Assembly (NCBI RefSeq): GCF_033723955.1
Contig: NZ_CP137555.1
Coordinates: 1,709,501 to 1,773,500, forward strand
Origin: Microbulbifer pacificus
GTDB lineage: Bacteria; Pseudomonadota; Gammaproteobacteria; Pseudomonadales; Cellvibrionaceae
Direction: 5' to 3'
Length of the DNA stretch: 64,000 nt
Shown here in pieces: positions 17,153 through 26,989 of this stretch. A program made the position numbers and the translations under genes. Each line of letters opens with the position of its first letter. Position 1 is the first letter of the stretch. The notes beneath the pieces are model-generated. The model made no database searches, was not told the origin of the DNA, and saw nothing but the letters and a program-made list of their open reading frames with translations.

Positions 17153-19162
17153 ATGGCAGGCAAGATCCCGCAATACTTTATCGACGACCTGTTGGCCCGC
17201 GCCGACATCGTTCCGGTCGTCGATAGCCGGGTCAAATTGCGTAAAACCGGGAAAAACTATTCCGCCTGCTGCCCATTTCACGACGAAAAAACTCCCTCTT
17301 TCACCGTAAGTCCGGACAAGCAGTTCTACTACTGCTTCGGCTGCGGTGCCAGCGGCAATGCGGTCGGCTTCCTGATGGAGTACGACCGCCTGCCGTTTCC
17401 GGAGGCGGTGGAAAAGCTCGCCGCGAGCCTGGGGATCGAAGTGCCGCGGGAGCAGCTCGCCCCGGGCCAGATCAAGCGCCAGCAGGAGAGCCAGAACCTC
17501 TACCAGCTGACGGAAAAGGCCGCGGAGTTTTTCCGCGCGCAACTGAAAGACCACAAGATTGCCGCCCGCGCCATCACCTACCTGAAAAACCGCGGCCTGT
17601 CCGGCGCCGTGGCCAAGGAATTTGGTATCGGCCTCGCGCCGCCGGGGTGGGACAACCTGCTCAACCAGCTGGGCACAACTTCAGAGAAGGCCGAGCAACT
17701 GGAGCTCGCCGGTCTCGCCATCCGCCGCACCGACAGCGACGGCAATCCGGGCAAGAACGAACCGGGCAAGCGCCACCACTACGACCGCTTCCGCAATCGC
17801 ATCATGTTCCCGATCCGCGACCAGCGCGGGCGCACCATCGCTTTCGGCGGCCGTGTACTCGGGGACGAAAAGCCGAAGTACCTCAACTCCCCGGAAACCC
17901 CGATCTTCCATAAGGGCAAGGAGCTCTATGGACTGTGGGAGGCGCGCCAGGCCAACCGCGAACTGAAGCGGCTGATTGTGGTGGAAGGCTATATGGACGT
18001 GGTGGCATTGGCCCAGTTCGGCATTCGCTGCGCCGTGGCCACCCTCGGCACCGCCTGCGGCGAGGACCATATCCAGCTCGCATTCCGCCACACCCAGGAG
18101 CTGGTGTTCTGCTTCGACGGTGACCAGGCCGGGCGCACCGCCGCCCGCCGCGCCCTGGAGGCCGCGCTGCCGCACATGCAGGACGGGCGCAGCCTGCGCT
18201 TCCTGCTGCTGCCGGAAGGCGAAGACCCGGACACCCTGGTGCGGCAGATCGGCGGCGAGCGCTTCGACCAGCTGATCGACGAGCAGGGCCGCCCACTGGA
18301 GGACTTCCTGTTCGACCTGCTGGGCGAAGGTATCAACATCCAGACCATGGACGGCCGCGCGCGCCTGTCCAAGGCCGCCGCTCCCCTGCTCGACCTGCTG
18401 CCCGCCGGTGTCTACCGCCAGCTGATGTTCCAGCAACTCGCCCGCCGCACCGGTCTCGAACAGGACATGCTGGAAGAGATTATCGCCGCGGAGAAGGCGC
18501 GCACCGCCAAGCTCGCCCTGGATGCGCGGCCTCCGGCGCCGCAACCGGTTCCCACCCAGCCCCAGGTCGCGGCGGCACCGGAACCCGCACCGGCAATCGA
18601 CTATCCGGGCGCTGACGACTACCCGGCCGCACCTCCTCCGGACTACGACTACAGCGATGAGCCGCAGCCCTACCCGGACGAAGATGCTCCGCAGCAGTCA
18701 ACCGCGCGACGCCGCGGCGGCCAGTACCGCCTGCCCGCCGAGCGCATGCTGATCGCCCTGCTGCTGCACCACCCGCAGCTGGCGCAGCTGATCGACGACA
18801 GCGCGCGCTTTGCCGGCAGCAACGACGCCGACCTGCAACTGTTCGGCGACATACTCAAGGTCATGCACCAGAACCCGGCGCTCAACAGCAACCAGCTGTT
18901 CGGCCGCCTGATGAACCTGGAGTGCAAGGAGGCCCGCGAACTCATCCCGCGCCTCGCCATGAGCCACCCGATCGTGGGCGGCGCCGGCCAGAAGCTGGAA
19001 TACGACCCCGAGACCGAATTCCGCGATTGCCTGCAGAGCCTTGACCTGGCCGCCGAGCGGCAGCGCAAGCGCAGCCTGGTGGACCAGCTGAAAAATGCCG
19101 GCAACACCCTCGGCGCCGAGCAACTGGCACTTCTGGCGCAATTTCGACGCAAATCCGACTAG
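17153..19162 (+). CDS. dnaG: DNA primase
   Basis: The 669-aa primase has the N-terminal CHC2 zinc finger (CCPFHDEKTPSF and YYCFGCGASG, about residues 40-66), the RNA polymerase core with FRNRIMFPIRD near residue 213, and the TOPRIM motif VVEGYMDVVALA near residue 281 with its DGD counterpart CFDGDQAGR near residue 322. A proline-rich, acidic linker (about residues 460-520) precedes the DnaB-binding C-terminal domain. It is somewhat longer than E. coli DnaG (581 aa) because of that linker. It is followed by rpoD after a gap with its own -10-like element. Confidence 0.97.
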   Translation: MAGKIPQYFIDDLLARADIVPVVDSRVKLRKTGKNYSACCPFHDEKTPSFTVSPDKQFYYCFGCGASGNAVGFLMEYDRLPFPEAVEKLAASLGIEVPREQLAPGQIKRQQESQNLYQLTEKAAEFFRAQLKDHKIAARAITYLKNRGLSGAVAKEFGIGLAPPGWDNLLNQLGTTSEKAEQLELAGLAIRRTDSDGNPGKNEPGKRHHYDRFRNRIMFPIRDQRGRTIAFGGRVLGDEKPKYLNSPETPIFHKGKELYGLWEARQANRELKRLIVVEGYMDVVALAQFGIRCAVATLGTACGEDHIQLAFRHTQELVFCFDGDQAGRTAARRALEAALPHMQDGRSLRFLLLPEGEDPDTLVRQIGGERFDQLIDEQGRPLEDFLFDLLGEGINIQTMDGRARLSKAAAPLLDLLPAGVYRQLMFQQLARRTGLEQDMLEEIIAAEKARTAKLALDARPPAPQPVPTQPQVAAAPEPAPAIDYPGADDYPAAPPPDYDYSDEPQPYPDEDAPQQSTARRRGGQYRLPAERMLIALLLHHPQLAQLIDDSARFAGSNDADLQLFGDILKVMHQNPALNSNQLFGRLMNLECKEARELIPRLAMSHPIVGGAGQKLEYDPETEFRDCLQSLDLAAERQRKRSLVDQLKNAGNTLGAEQLALLAQFRRKSD

Positions 19163-19308
19163 CGACCCCTTGAATTCCGGGGTGCCAGCACCATATTCAC
19201 ATCCCCTCCGCCAAAAGCGGCGGAAACCTGGTCAGACAAACGCCCGGAGCCCCCGAAACCACTCACCTGCCTTGACGGTCACTGTGGTTATTGCTTACGC
19301 AAATACGC

Positions 19309-19314
19309 TATAAT
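19309..19314 (+). promoter_or_regulatory. -10 element (TATAAT) upstream of rpoD
   Basis: A perfect TATAAT lies 60 bases before the rpoD ATG. No good -35 is found at 16-18 bases, so its strength is uncertain, but the position suits a separate rpoD promoter in the dnaG-rpoD gap. Confidence 0.4.
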
Positions 19315-19374
19315 CCCGCGTCTTTGTCCAGACAAAAGTCCCGACTTTCCAATCCCCAGAATTCAGGGTTGTGC

Positions 19375-21252
<1,878 letters not shown>

Positions 21253-21265
21253 TTCGTCCATAATA

Positions 21266-21295
21266 AAAAGCCCGGTATTCCCGGGCTTTTTTTTT
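21266..21295 (+). terminator. Rho-independent terminator after rpoD
   Basis: Stem AAAGCCCGG/CCGGGCTTT with a TATTC-type loop is followed by a run of T residues. Confidence 0.92.
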
Positions 21296-21367
21296 GACAT
21301 TTTATTGACAGTGACGCGGCCAGAATCCGTGTTCTTACTGCCCGATCGCAGGGCGAAATACAGCCAC

Positions 21368-21778
21368 ATGGGACGCAAGAAACCAGCCATGCAAGATCAA
21401 TTTGTCAACAAACCCGGCAAAACCGGCATTTCCCGCCTGATCGATGCCACCGAATATTCCCGCCAGGGGCTGCTCGCCACCTGGCGCAACGAGGCCGCCT
21501 TCCGCCAGGAAGTCACCCTCGCTATCTTCCTGATCCCCGCCGCCCTGTGGCTCGGTGAAAGTGGCATGGAGCGCGCGCTGCTGATCGGCGCCACCCTGCT
21601 GGTGATGATCGTCGAACTGCTGAACAGTGCGGTGGAAGCGGTGGTAGACCGTGTCGGCCCGGAGAAGCATCCTCTGTCTAAGATCGCCAAGGACACCGCT
21701 TCCGCTGCGGTCTCCCTGTCCCTGCTGATGTGGCTCACCACCTGGGGCTGTATCCTGCTGCCGCGCTGGCTTGGCTGA
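21368..21778 (+). CDS. dgkA: Diacylglycerol kinase
   Basis: This small (136-aa) integral membrane kinase recycles diacylglycerol to phosphatidic acid during envelope biogenesis. It shows the NEAAFRQE motif near residue 41 and the nucleotide-binding ILNSAIEA-type stretch ELLNSAVEAVVDRVG near residue 82. Three hydrophobic helices are visible (about residues 48-61, 70-88 and 113-132). ATG 21368 and ATG 21389 are both possible; the second gives 129 aa, closer to E. coli DgkA (122 aa). It follows rpoD after a strong terminator and so is separately expressed. Confidence 0.92.
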   Translation: MGRKKPAMQDQFVNKPGKTGISRLIDATEYSRQGLLATWRNEAAFRQEVTLAIFLIPAALWLGESGMERALLIGATLLVMIVELLNSAVEAVVDRVGPEKHPLSKIAKDTASAAVSLSLLMWLTTWGCILLPRWLG

Positions 21779-21947
21779 GAAACGGCCAAAAGATTACGGC
21801 GCGGCATAGACCGACAAAATTCGCCACCGCCGGGCCCTCCACCCGGCAAGCCCCGTCCCCTTGGCTAAAATTCTGGAACCATCGTACCAGTTGGTGTGTG
21901 CAACGGATCTGCACACTCAGTACCAATAACGAACCAGGGACGGATTC

Positions 21948-23873
21948 ATGTTGTCGTACCTCCGCGCTGCCGGTGCGTCCTGCGCCAGCGCGCCGACGCC
22001 GCACCGCGTCTTGCTGTCACTCCTGCTCACCCCGCTGGCCGCCACCAGCGCCCTCGCCCAGACCGCGGCGACCCCGCTGAGCTTTGGCAGCGGCGACGAT
22101 CTCTACACACTGACCGCCAGCAGCGCTGCAGGCAGCGACCAAGACCTCCAGTTCGACGGTGGCAACGGCCGCGATAGCCTGACGATCCAAGGCCTCAGCC
22201 TCGCCAATCCCGCGCGTTTGCGGCGCTGGGAAACCGTGGCACTGGAAAACGGCTCCCGCCTCACCCTCGACACTCACCTGGTCTTGGGGGACGAAGACCA
22301 GTGGCCGGGCCAGTTGAGGATCGACAGCGACAGCGCCCTGCTGCTGCCACTCTACAGCGCTGGCGTGTTTCCAAGCGGCAGCCAATCGCTCACCGTGACC
22401 AATCACGGGCTGATCGATATGAGCGGCAAAAGCGCCAATCTGCTGATGATCCAGGGGAATTACACCGGTAGCGGCACCATTCGCATGGACATGGTGGCAG
22501 GAGGGGACGACAGTCTCGCGGACCGCCTGGTGATCAGCGGCGGCAGTGCCGGCGGCAATACCCTGCTGCAGTTCAACCGCCTGACCGGCAGCGGCGCCGA
22601 CACCCAGGACGGTATCCTGGTGGTGGAAACCCGCGGCGGCGCCACCACCGCCGACAACGCCTTCTACATGACCGAGTCCATCTCCGCCGGCCCTTATGAA
22701 TACTTCCTGTTCCGCGGTGGCCGCGATGCAGCAAATGCAGACAACTGGTACCTGCGCTCGAACCTGTTGCCCGGCGACGCACCGGCTACCAGCCCGTCCA
22801 CCCCTGCAGCCGCGTTTGCTTTCACCAGCGGCGCAGGCATTGCCGCGGCAACGGCCGACATTGGCGAAGCGGCGATCCCACTCACGGCGCCAGCGCCTTC
22901 TGCGGGCAGTGCACCAATACGCCTGTACCGCCCGGAAATTCCCCTCTATGCCCAGGCCAAATCCCTTGCGCGCCTGACCTCGCTGCAGGAGATCGGCAGC
23001 TATCACAAACGCCGGGGAGAACAGCGCAGCTGGTTTGACGGGGTCAACGACGACTGGATGCGCGTGCATCACACCAGTGCCGATTACAACTGGCGCGGGG
23101 ATACCAGCAACCGCTTCGACGGTAATATCACCGGCGTGCAGCTCGGCACCAACCTCTGGTCCGGCCCCACCTGCACCGGCGGCGCCCGTGAAATGGGCCT
23201 GTTTGTCGGCAGCACCCGCGCCAGTGGCGATGTCACCGGCTTCGCGCGCGGCTTCGCCGATTACGACGCCGGGCAGAACCAGCTCACCAGCCACCACATC
23301 GGCTACTACTTCAACAACTACCGCCCGGATATGGGCTACCTCGATGTCACCGCCAAGGTCGCCTACCTGAAGCTGGAAAGCCGATCCTCGCGCGGTATCG
23401 GTGACACCGTCACCGGCCCGCAACTCACCCTGTCCATGGAAAAAGGCTTTACCTGGCAGATGACGGAGCACCTCAATCTGGAACCGCAGCTACAGGTCGT
23501 GCTCAACTACAGCAACCTCAGCGCGTTCGACGACGGCATTTCCTGGGTGGAACCGGACATGACCCCGGAGGCCAACTTCCGCGCCGGCCTGCGGGGCTAT
23601 AACACCGACACACCGTGGTTCGACGGCCGGCTGCGTTTTTACCTGTTTGGCAATATGTGGCACACCCTCGGTGGCAACGACCAGCTGCTGTTCGATACCA
23701 AACTGCAGACCAACCTCGAACGCCAGGCAACCTGGGGCGAGTTCGGCGGCGGCGTGGTACTGCTGGAACACCAGCTCGGCAGCGCCTTTTTCAATGTGGG
23801 CTATCAGCGTTCGCTGGACGACCTGAACTGGTCCGGCGGCAGCGCCAACCTCGGCTTCAACTGGGCCTGGTGA
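21948..23873 (+). CDS. Autotransporter-type outer membrane protein
   Basis: The 641-aa protein has a long signal peptide ending near ATSALAQ (about residue 38), a repetitive Gly/Asp/Ser/Asn-rich passenger of about 290 residues (SGDDLYTL, GGNGRDSLTIQG) suggestive of a short beta-helix, and a C-terminal autotransporter barrel from about residue 345 that ends in the aromatic ...GFNWAW. The barrel motifs WFDGVNDDWMRV and the TWGEFGGGVVLLEHQ turn fit type V secretion. No protease triad is obvious, so it may be an adhesin or surface protein. It is monocistronic. Confidence 0.85.
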   Translation: MLSYLRAAGASCASAPTPHRVLLSLLLTPLAATSALAQTAATPLSFGSGDDLYTLTASSAAGSDQDLQFDGGNGRDSLTIQGLSLANPARLRRWETVALENGSRLTLDTHLVLGDEDQWPGQLRIDSDSALLLPLYSAGVFPSGSQSLTVTNHGLIDMSGKSANLLMIQGNYTGSGTIRMDMVAGGDDSLADRLVISGGSAGGNTLLQFNRLTGSGADTQDGILVVETRGGATTADNAFYMTESISAGPYEYFLFRGGRDAANADNWYLRSNLLPGDAPATSPSTPAAAFAFTSGAGIAAATADIGEAAIPLTAPAPSAGSAPIRLYRPEIPLYAQAKSLARLTSLQEIGSYHKRRGEQRSWFDGVNDDWMRVHHTSADYNWRGDTSNRFDGNITGVQLGTNLWSGPTCTGGAREMGLFVGSTRASGDVTGFARGFADYDAGQNQLTSHHIGYYFNNYRPDMGYLDVTAKVAYLKLESRSSRGIGDTVTGPQLTLSMEKGFTWQMTEHLNLEPQLQVVLNYSNLSAFDDGISWVEPDMTPEANFRAGLRGYNTDTPWFDGRLRFYLFGNMWHTLGGNDQLLFDTKLQTNLERQATWGEFGGGVVLLEHQLGSAFFNVGYQRSLDDLNWSGGSANLGFNWAW

Positions 23874-23990
23874 TATTTCACCCGCGCCCCCGGCCAACCC
23901 CGCAGCAAAGTCTCCACGGCAAAGCCGTTGATCTGCCGGGAAAAATCAAGTAATTTCCCTTCCCCTCGCGCAAGGCGCGAGCTTCCCTTT

Positions 23991-24047
23991 GGGCCTATAG
24001 CTCAGTTGGTCAGAGCAGTCGACTCATAATCGATTGGTCGCAGGTTC
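23991..24047 (+). pseudogene. Truncated tRNA(CAU), Ile2-like, 3' third missing
   Basis: The acceptor 5' strand GGGCCTA, D-arm (GCTC...GAGC), anticodon arm GTCGA-CTCATAA-TCGAT with anticodon CAU, variable loop and 5' T-stem GCAGG-TTC are all present, after which homology stops abruptly. No TAGGCCC-ACCA 3' half occurs downstream. The anticodon loop is uninterrupted here, unlike in the intact copy 230 bases downstream. It cannot form an acceptor stem and is most likely a relic of recombination or element insertion at the tRNA locus. Confidence 0.85.
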
Positions 24048-24066
24048 TTATGTAAGGTAGTTTCTG

Positions 24067-24150
24067 TTTGCACCTTTATTTGAGCCGAAAGCGAGAGGTG
24101 TCGCGGGGAAGAGCCCTGTTTTGGCTTTTGCACATTTATAATGGCCGAAA
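24067..24150 (+). repeat. Imperfect direct repeat before the intron-bearing tRNA
   Basis: Two 24-base units, 24067-24090 and 24127-24150, share the pattern TTTGCAC-TTTAT-----GCCGAAA (19 of 24 identical), offset by exactly 60 bases. The second unit includes a TATAAT (24137-24142) that could serve as the -10 of the tRNA downstream. Confidence 0.45.
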
Positions 24151-24224
24151 CGGATAAAAAGTGTACAGATTTAGCACTTAAAATTTAGGTCGCAAGTGAG
24201 GTAAACTCACCATCCCTTGGAAAT

Positions 24225-24546
24225 GGGCCCTTAGCTCAGTTGGTTAGAGCACCCGACTCATAGTTTTAATTGTGACCCGCTGTAGTAATACAGCGTGGAA
24301 AAATCGGATGAATTGCTGGAAAGCTAAGTTTCGTAAGAAATATGCCGATCAGCAGCCAAGCTCAGGAAGCGTCCTGAGAAGGTTCAGAGACTAGGTGGTG
24401 TGACGCGATCTCGTCACGTAAGACACCAACAGCGTCCGACACCCAAACAGATAAAGCTGAGGGTGATGATATAGTCCAGGCCATAACGAAAGTTATGGAT
24501 TACCAGAATCGGTAGGTCCCCAGTTCAAGCCTGGGAGGGCCCACCA
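24225..24546 (+). tRNA. tRNA(CAU), probably tRNA-Ile2, split by a group I intron
   Basis: Exons 24225-24261 and 24507-24546 form a 77-nt tRNA with encoded CCA. The acceptor stem is GGGCCCT/AGGGCCC, the D-stem GCTC/GAGC, the anticodon loop CTCATAA and the T-arm CCCAG-TTCAAGC-CTGGG. The anticodon is CAU. The C4-G69 and C5-G68 acceptor pairs are those read by TilS, which makes lysidine-34 in tRNA-Ile2, so Ile (AUA codons) is favoured over elongator Met; this is inference. Pair 27-43 is a C-U mismatch. The intron interrupts the loop directly after anticodon base 36. Confidence 0.92.
24262..24506 (+). ncRNA. Group I intron (245 nt, IC3-like) in the tRNA anticodon loop
   Basis: The core elements are visible in order. 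P2 is CGCTGTA-GTAA-TACAGCG (24278-24295). The P and Q strands are TTGCTGGAAAGC and CAGCAGCCAAGC. P6 is CTCAGGA/TCCTGAG (24361-24378). R is CAGAGACTA (24385-24393) and S is GATATAGTCC (24468-24477), giving P7 GACTA/TAGTC. P9 is CCATAAC-GAAA-GTTATGG (24481-24498). Splice sites fit the rules: the 5' exon ends in U36 pairing with G24272 (P1: TCAT with GTGA at 24272-24275), the intron ends in G24506, and ATT 24269-24271 can pair with exon AAT 24507-24509 (P10). No endonuclease gene is carried. It closely resembles the Azoarcus tRNA-Ile(CAU) intron. Confidence 0.93.
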
Positions 24547-24792
24547 TTTCCAAACCCCACCCTCCCGCTCAGTACGAAGCGAAATTCTCGGTGAAGGCCT
24601 TGCAGCAAAAGCCTGCAATCTCATTTTCTATATTTTTCCCTCAGATAGACGCCACCTCAGGGCTAGCTCTTCCAGAACACCCACGGGCCAGCTCATAAAA
24701 TATCAGCTGAACTTGCAAAATAGTGCGCCAGTTCACGCTGCATGTGAATCTTTTTGTGCGTCAAACCCATACATCTAAATAAGATTAGACAC

Positions 24793-25017
24793 ATGATTCG
24801 CTGCCATCTCGTCCGCATGATGGGCGAGCACAAAACGCGTATTGCCGACGTTGCAAGAGAAACGGGGTTAAGCCGCGCCACAGTGACCTTGCTGTATAAA
24901 CAGACAGCACAGAAAGTGGATCTGGAAGCCATTGAACAGATCTGCGTACTATTCCATTGCACTGTGGGCGACCTGCTGGAGTTGGTGCCAAACCCAAATG
25001 ACCACGGAGTATCCTGA
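24793..25017 (+). CDS. Small XRE-type helix-turn-helix regulator
   Basis: The 74-aa protein consists of one Cro/CI-like HTH (ADVARETGLSRATVTLLY, about residues 19-36) with a C-terminal FHCTVGDLLELV tail typical of the antitoxin-like regulators placed just upstream of type I restriction genes. I chose ATG 24793 (MIRCHLVRMM), the usual N terminus of this family; the frame extends to 24754. Its TGA overlaps the ATG of hsdR by one base, so the two are translationally coupled. It probably controls restriction gene expression. Confidence 0.8.
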   Translation: MIRCHLVRMMGEHKTRIADVARETGLSRATVTLLYKQTAQKVDLEAIEQICVLFHCTVGDLLELVPNPNDHGVS

Positions 25018-26120
25018 TGGCATCTGAAGCAGATACCCGAGCAAATTTTATCGATCCAGCCTTACGGGCAGAAGACTGGCAACCCAGCAATACCATTCGG
25101 GAGCATTACTTCACCGACGGCAGAAAGATGGCTGAAGGCATACGTGGGCGACGATGCTTCGTGGATTACTTGCTTCACAAAGACAACCGCCACTTGGCTG
25201 TAGTAGAGACCAAGAAAGAATCCGAGCACCCAACTAAAGGCCTGCAACAGGCCATTGACTATGCGAACAAGCTCCACGTTCGTTTCGTCTATTCTAGTAA
25301 CGGCAAACAAACCTACGAATTCGATCTGGAAACAGGTAAAGGCGATTACATTGAGTTCTACCCAACGCCTACTGAGCTGGAAAAGCGTTATGCCGGTGAA
25401 ACCACAGATTTAAGTCAGGAACTGAGAAACATCCCCTTCCATTTAGAAGGGGCCATGCAGCCACCTTATTACCAAGAGCTGGCAGTTCATGCGGCTACCG
25501 ATGCCATCGGCAAAGGCAAATCCCGCATTTTGCTCACACTGGCCACCGGTACCGGTAAAACCTTCATCGCCTTTCAAATTGTTCATAAGGTATTTCAGGC
25601 GCGCTGGAACCGAAATAACCCCGGTTCACGCAGGCCACGCGTTCTGTTTCTGGCCGACCGTAATATCCTGGCCGACTAGGCTATTAACACCTTCAACCCT
25701 TATGAAAAAGACCTGATCAAAATCAATGGCGAGGAGGTGCGCAAACGCAATGGTGTGGTGCCAACCAACGCCCACATTTTTTTTGCTATTTATCAGGCGA
25801 TTGCAGAAAGGGAAAACATCGATGGCTATTACAAAGCCTATCCCAAGGATTTCTTTGATCTGGTTTTGATAGATGAATGTCACCTTGGTGCTGCCAATGA
25901 AGCGGGCTCCTGGCGAGCCATTCTTGATCATTTCAGTAGCGCCGTGCATATGGGCTTAACAGCCACTCCGAAACGCACGGACAACGTGGACACCTATGAA
26001 TACTTTGGCCAGCCCGCTTATATTTATTCACTAAAAGACGGCATCAATGACGGCTTCTTAACGCCCTACCGGGTTAAGGGGTTCAGTGGTAGCCAGTGGT
26101 CGGAGCTCCAATCAACCTAG
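25017..26120 (+). pseudogene. hsdR: Type I restriction enzyme R subunit, interrupted and truncated
   Basis: The reading frame shows the HsdR nuclease motif (FVDY ... VVETKK), Walker A LATGTGKTF near residue 178, then an in-frame TAG at 25677-25679 where the family has Gln (LAD-Q-AINTF), consistent with a single C-to-T change. Beyond it the same frame continues with DECH (VLIDECHLG) and motif III GLTATPKR. Homology ends near YRVKG (about 26075), where the next cassette begins. About half of the protein, including helicase motifs V-VI and the C-terminal HsdM contact region, is lost. No hsdM or hsdS is present, so restriction is inactive. Confidence 0.9.
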
Positions 26121-26344
26121 TCCAAAGGGGTGTTTTTAGGGGGCAATAAATCCGCTGGTTCGCAATCTATTGCGATGGCGATGCGATAGACCTTCTCAAG
26201 GGTAACCCCCACTATCCCACGCTCGATCCGACTCATATGGCTACGATCGATCCCTGCCCGCAAGGCCAGAGCTTCTTGTGAGATTCCCCTCTTCTTCCTC
26301 TCGATCTTGACCCTTTGGCCGAAAAGAGACCCTAGTCTGGTCAC
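26117..26344 (-). CDS. XRE family repressor of the helicase cassette (GTG start)
   Basis: The 75-aa protein is a single Cro/CI HTH domain (SQEALALRAGIDRSHMSRIERG, split over about residues 22-43) with the AIAIDCEPADLLPP tail. It starts with GTG at 26344. It is divergent from a 182-aa gene and a helicase gene across a 96-base region holding a sigma70-type promoter, an arrangement typical of autoregulated defence cassettes. Its end overlaps the last bases of the truncated hsdR frame, which marks the cassette boundary. Confidence 0.85.
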   Translation of the reverse strand: MTRLGSLFGQRVKIERKKRGISQEALALRAGIDRSHMSRIERGIVGVTLEKVYRIAIAIDCEPADLLPPKNTPLD

Positions 26345-26384
26345 GTCTGCTACCCATCATATGCCAGCAGGCATTCTTCCCCTG

Positions 26385-26413
26385 TTGAGGACTATTCGGC
26401 CACGGCATATAAT
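26385..26413 (+). promoter_or_regulatory. Sigma70-type promoter, TTGAGG-N17-TATAAT
   Basis: A -35 TTGAGG (26385-26390) and perfect -10 TATAAT (26408-26413) with 17-base spacing precede the 182-aa gene. The predicted start near 26420 leaves only about 20 bases of leader without a clear ribosome site. Confidence 0.65.
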
Positions 26414-26440
26414 CCTCTTTTCCTTATGATGTGACCCTTT

Positions 26441-26989
26441 ATGTCTGCTGCAGTAAGAAATGAGATCCTTTTGGAGATACTCCAAGAACTCAGGGATGAG
26501 CAAATTGTTGTAACCCGCGTTAGAGATGAACTTGCAAAAAGAGCCCCAGCTACCGGTTTAGATCGGGCAGCGCTGCGCCGCTGGGTGAATAGCAAATTTG
26601 CCAGTTTTGCCCGAAAAGGCTGGCTTGATCGCTTTCACTTTGACGGTTCGAACAGAGTCTATTTTTTAGCCGGACCGAACCTACCGAACTACAGCACCAC
26701 CCCGCGAAACCCAAAGAGTAAAAGTGACTTTGCCCAAACTGAAGAATCGCTCCCCTCTCAATCCAGCTCGATATCAAAGCAATTGATGCATGAACTTAGC
26801 CAGCACAGTTTGTCTGTGGTCAGCCAATTAAGTGAAATAGAAGAGTACAAAAGGATCAGAGATTCATATCCCGAACTTAGGGAAATGGCTTCAGCACGCT
26901 TTAATGCAGCGGTTGATGAAAACTGCCGAACACTGGGAAAGGTGAAAGCTCTTGAGAGCCTCATAGAGAAGCTCGGAAATTCAGTATGA
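26441..26989 (+). CDS. Unrecognised 182-aa protein coupled to an SF2 helicase
   Basis: I do not recognise this family. The first 75 residues look like a winged-helix DNA-binding fold (EILLEILQELRDEQIVVTRV, LRRWVNSKFASFARKGWLDR, then a VYFLAG wing strand). A polar Ser/Pro-rich linker (about residues 85-110) follows, and then a C-terminal, probably coiled-coil helix (SQLSEIEEYKRIRD, RFNAAVDENCR). Its TGA overlaps the ATG of the helicase gene (ATGA), so the two are made together. A DNA-sensing or adaptor role for the helicase is plausible but unproven. Confidence 0.75.
   Translation: MSAAVRNEILLEILQELRDEQIVVTRVRDELAKRAPATGLDRAALRRWVNSKFASFARKGWLDRFHFDGSNRVYFLAGPNLPNYSTTPRNPKSKSDFAQTEESLPSQSSSISKQLMHELSQHSLSVVSQLSEIEEYKRIRDSYPELREMASARFNAAVDENCRTLGKVKALESLIEKLGNSV

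Noticed and set aside
22017..23471. 484-codon minus-strand frame opposite the autotransporter
   Set aside because: Product of high-GC codon bias in the sense gene; composition is low-complexity Ala/Gly/Val without recognisable motifs.
23991..24546. One tRNA with a long insertion in the T-loop (joining the first fragment to later sequence)
   Set aside because: No 3' half complementary to GGGCCTA/GCAGG follows; the second sequence is a complete tRNA of its own.
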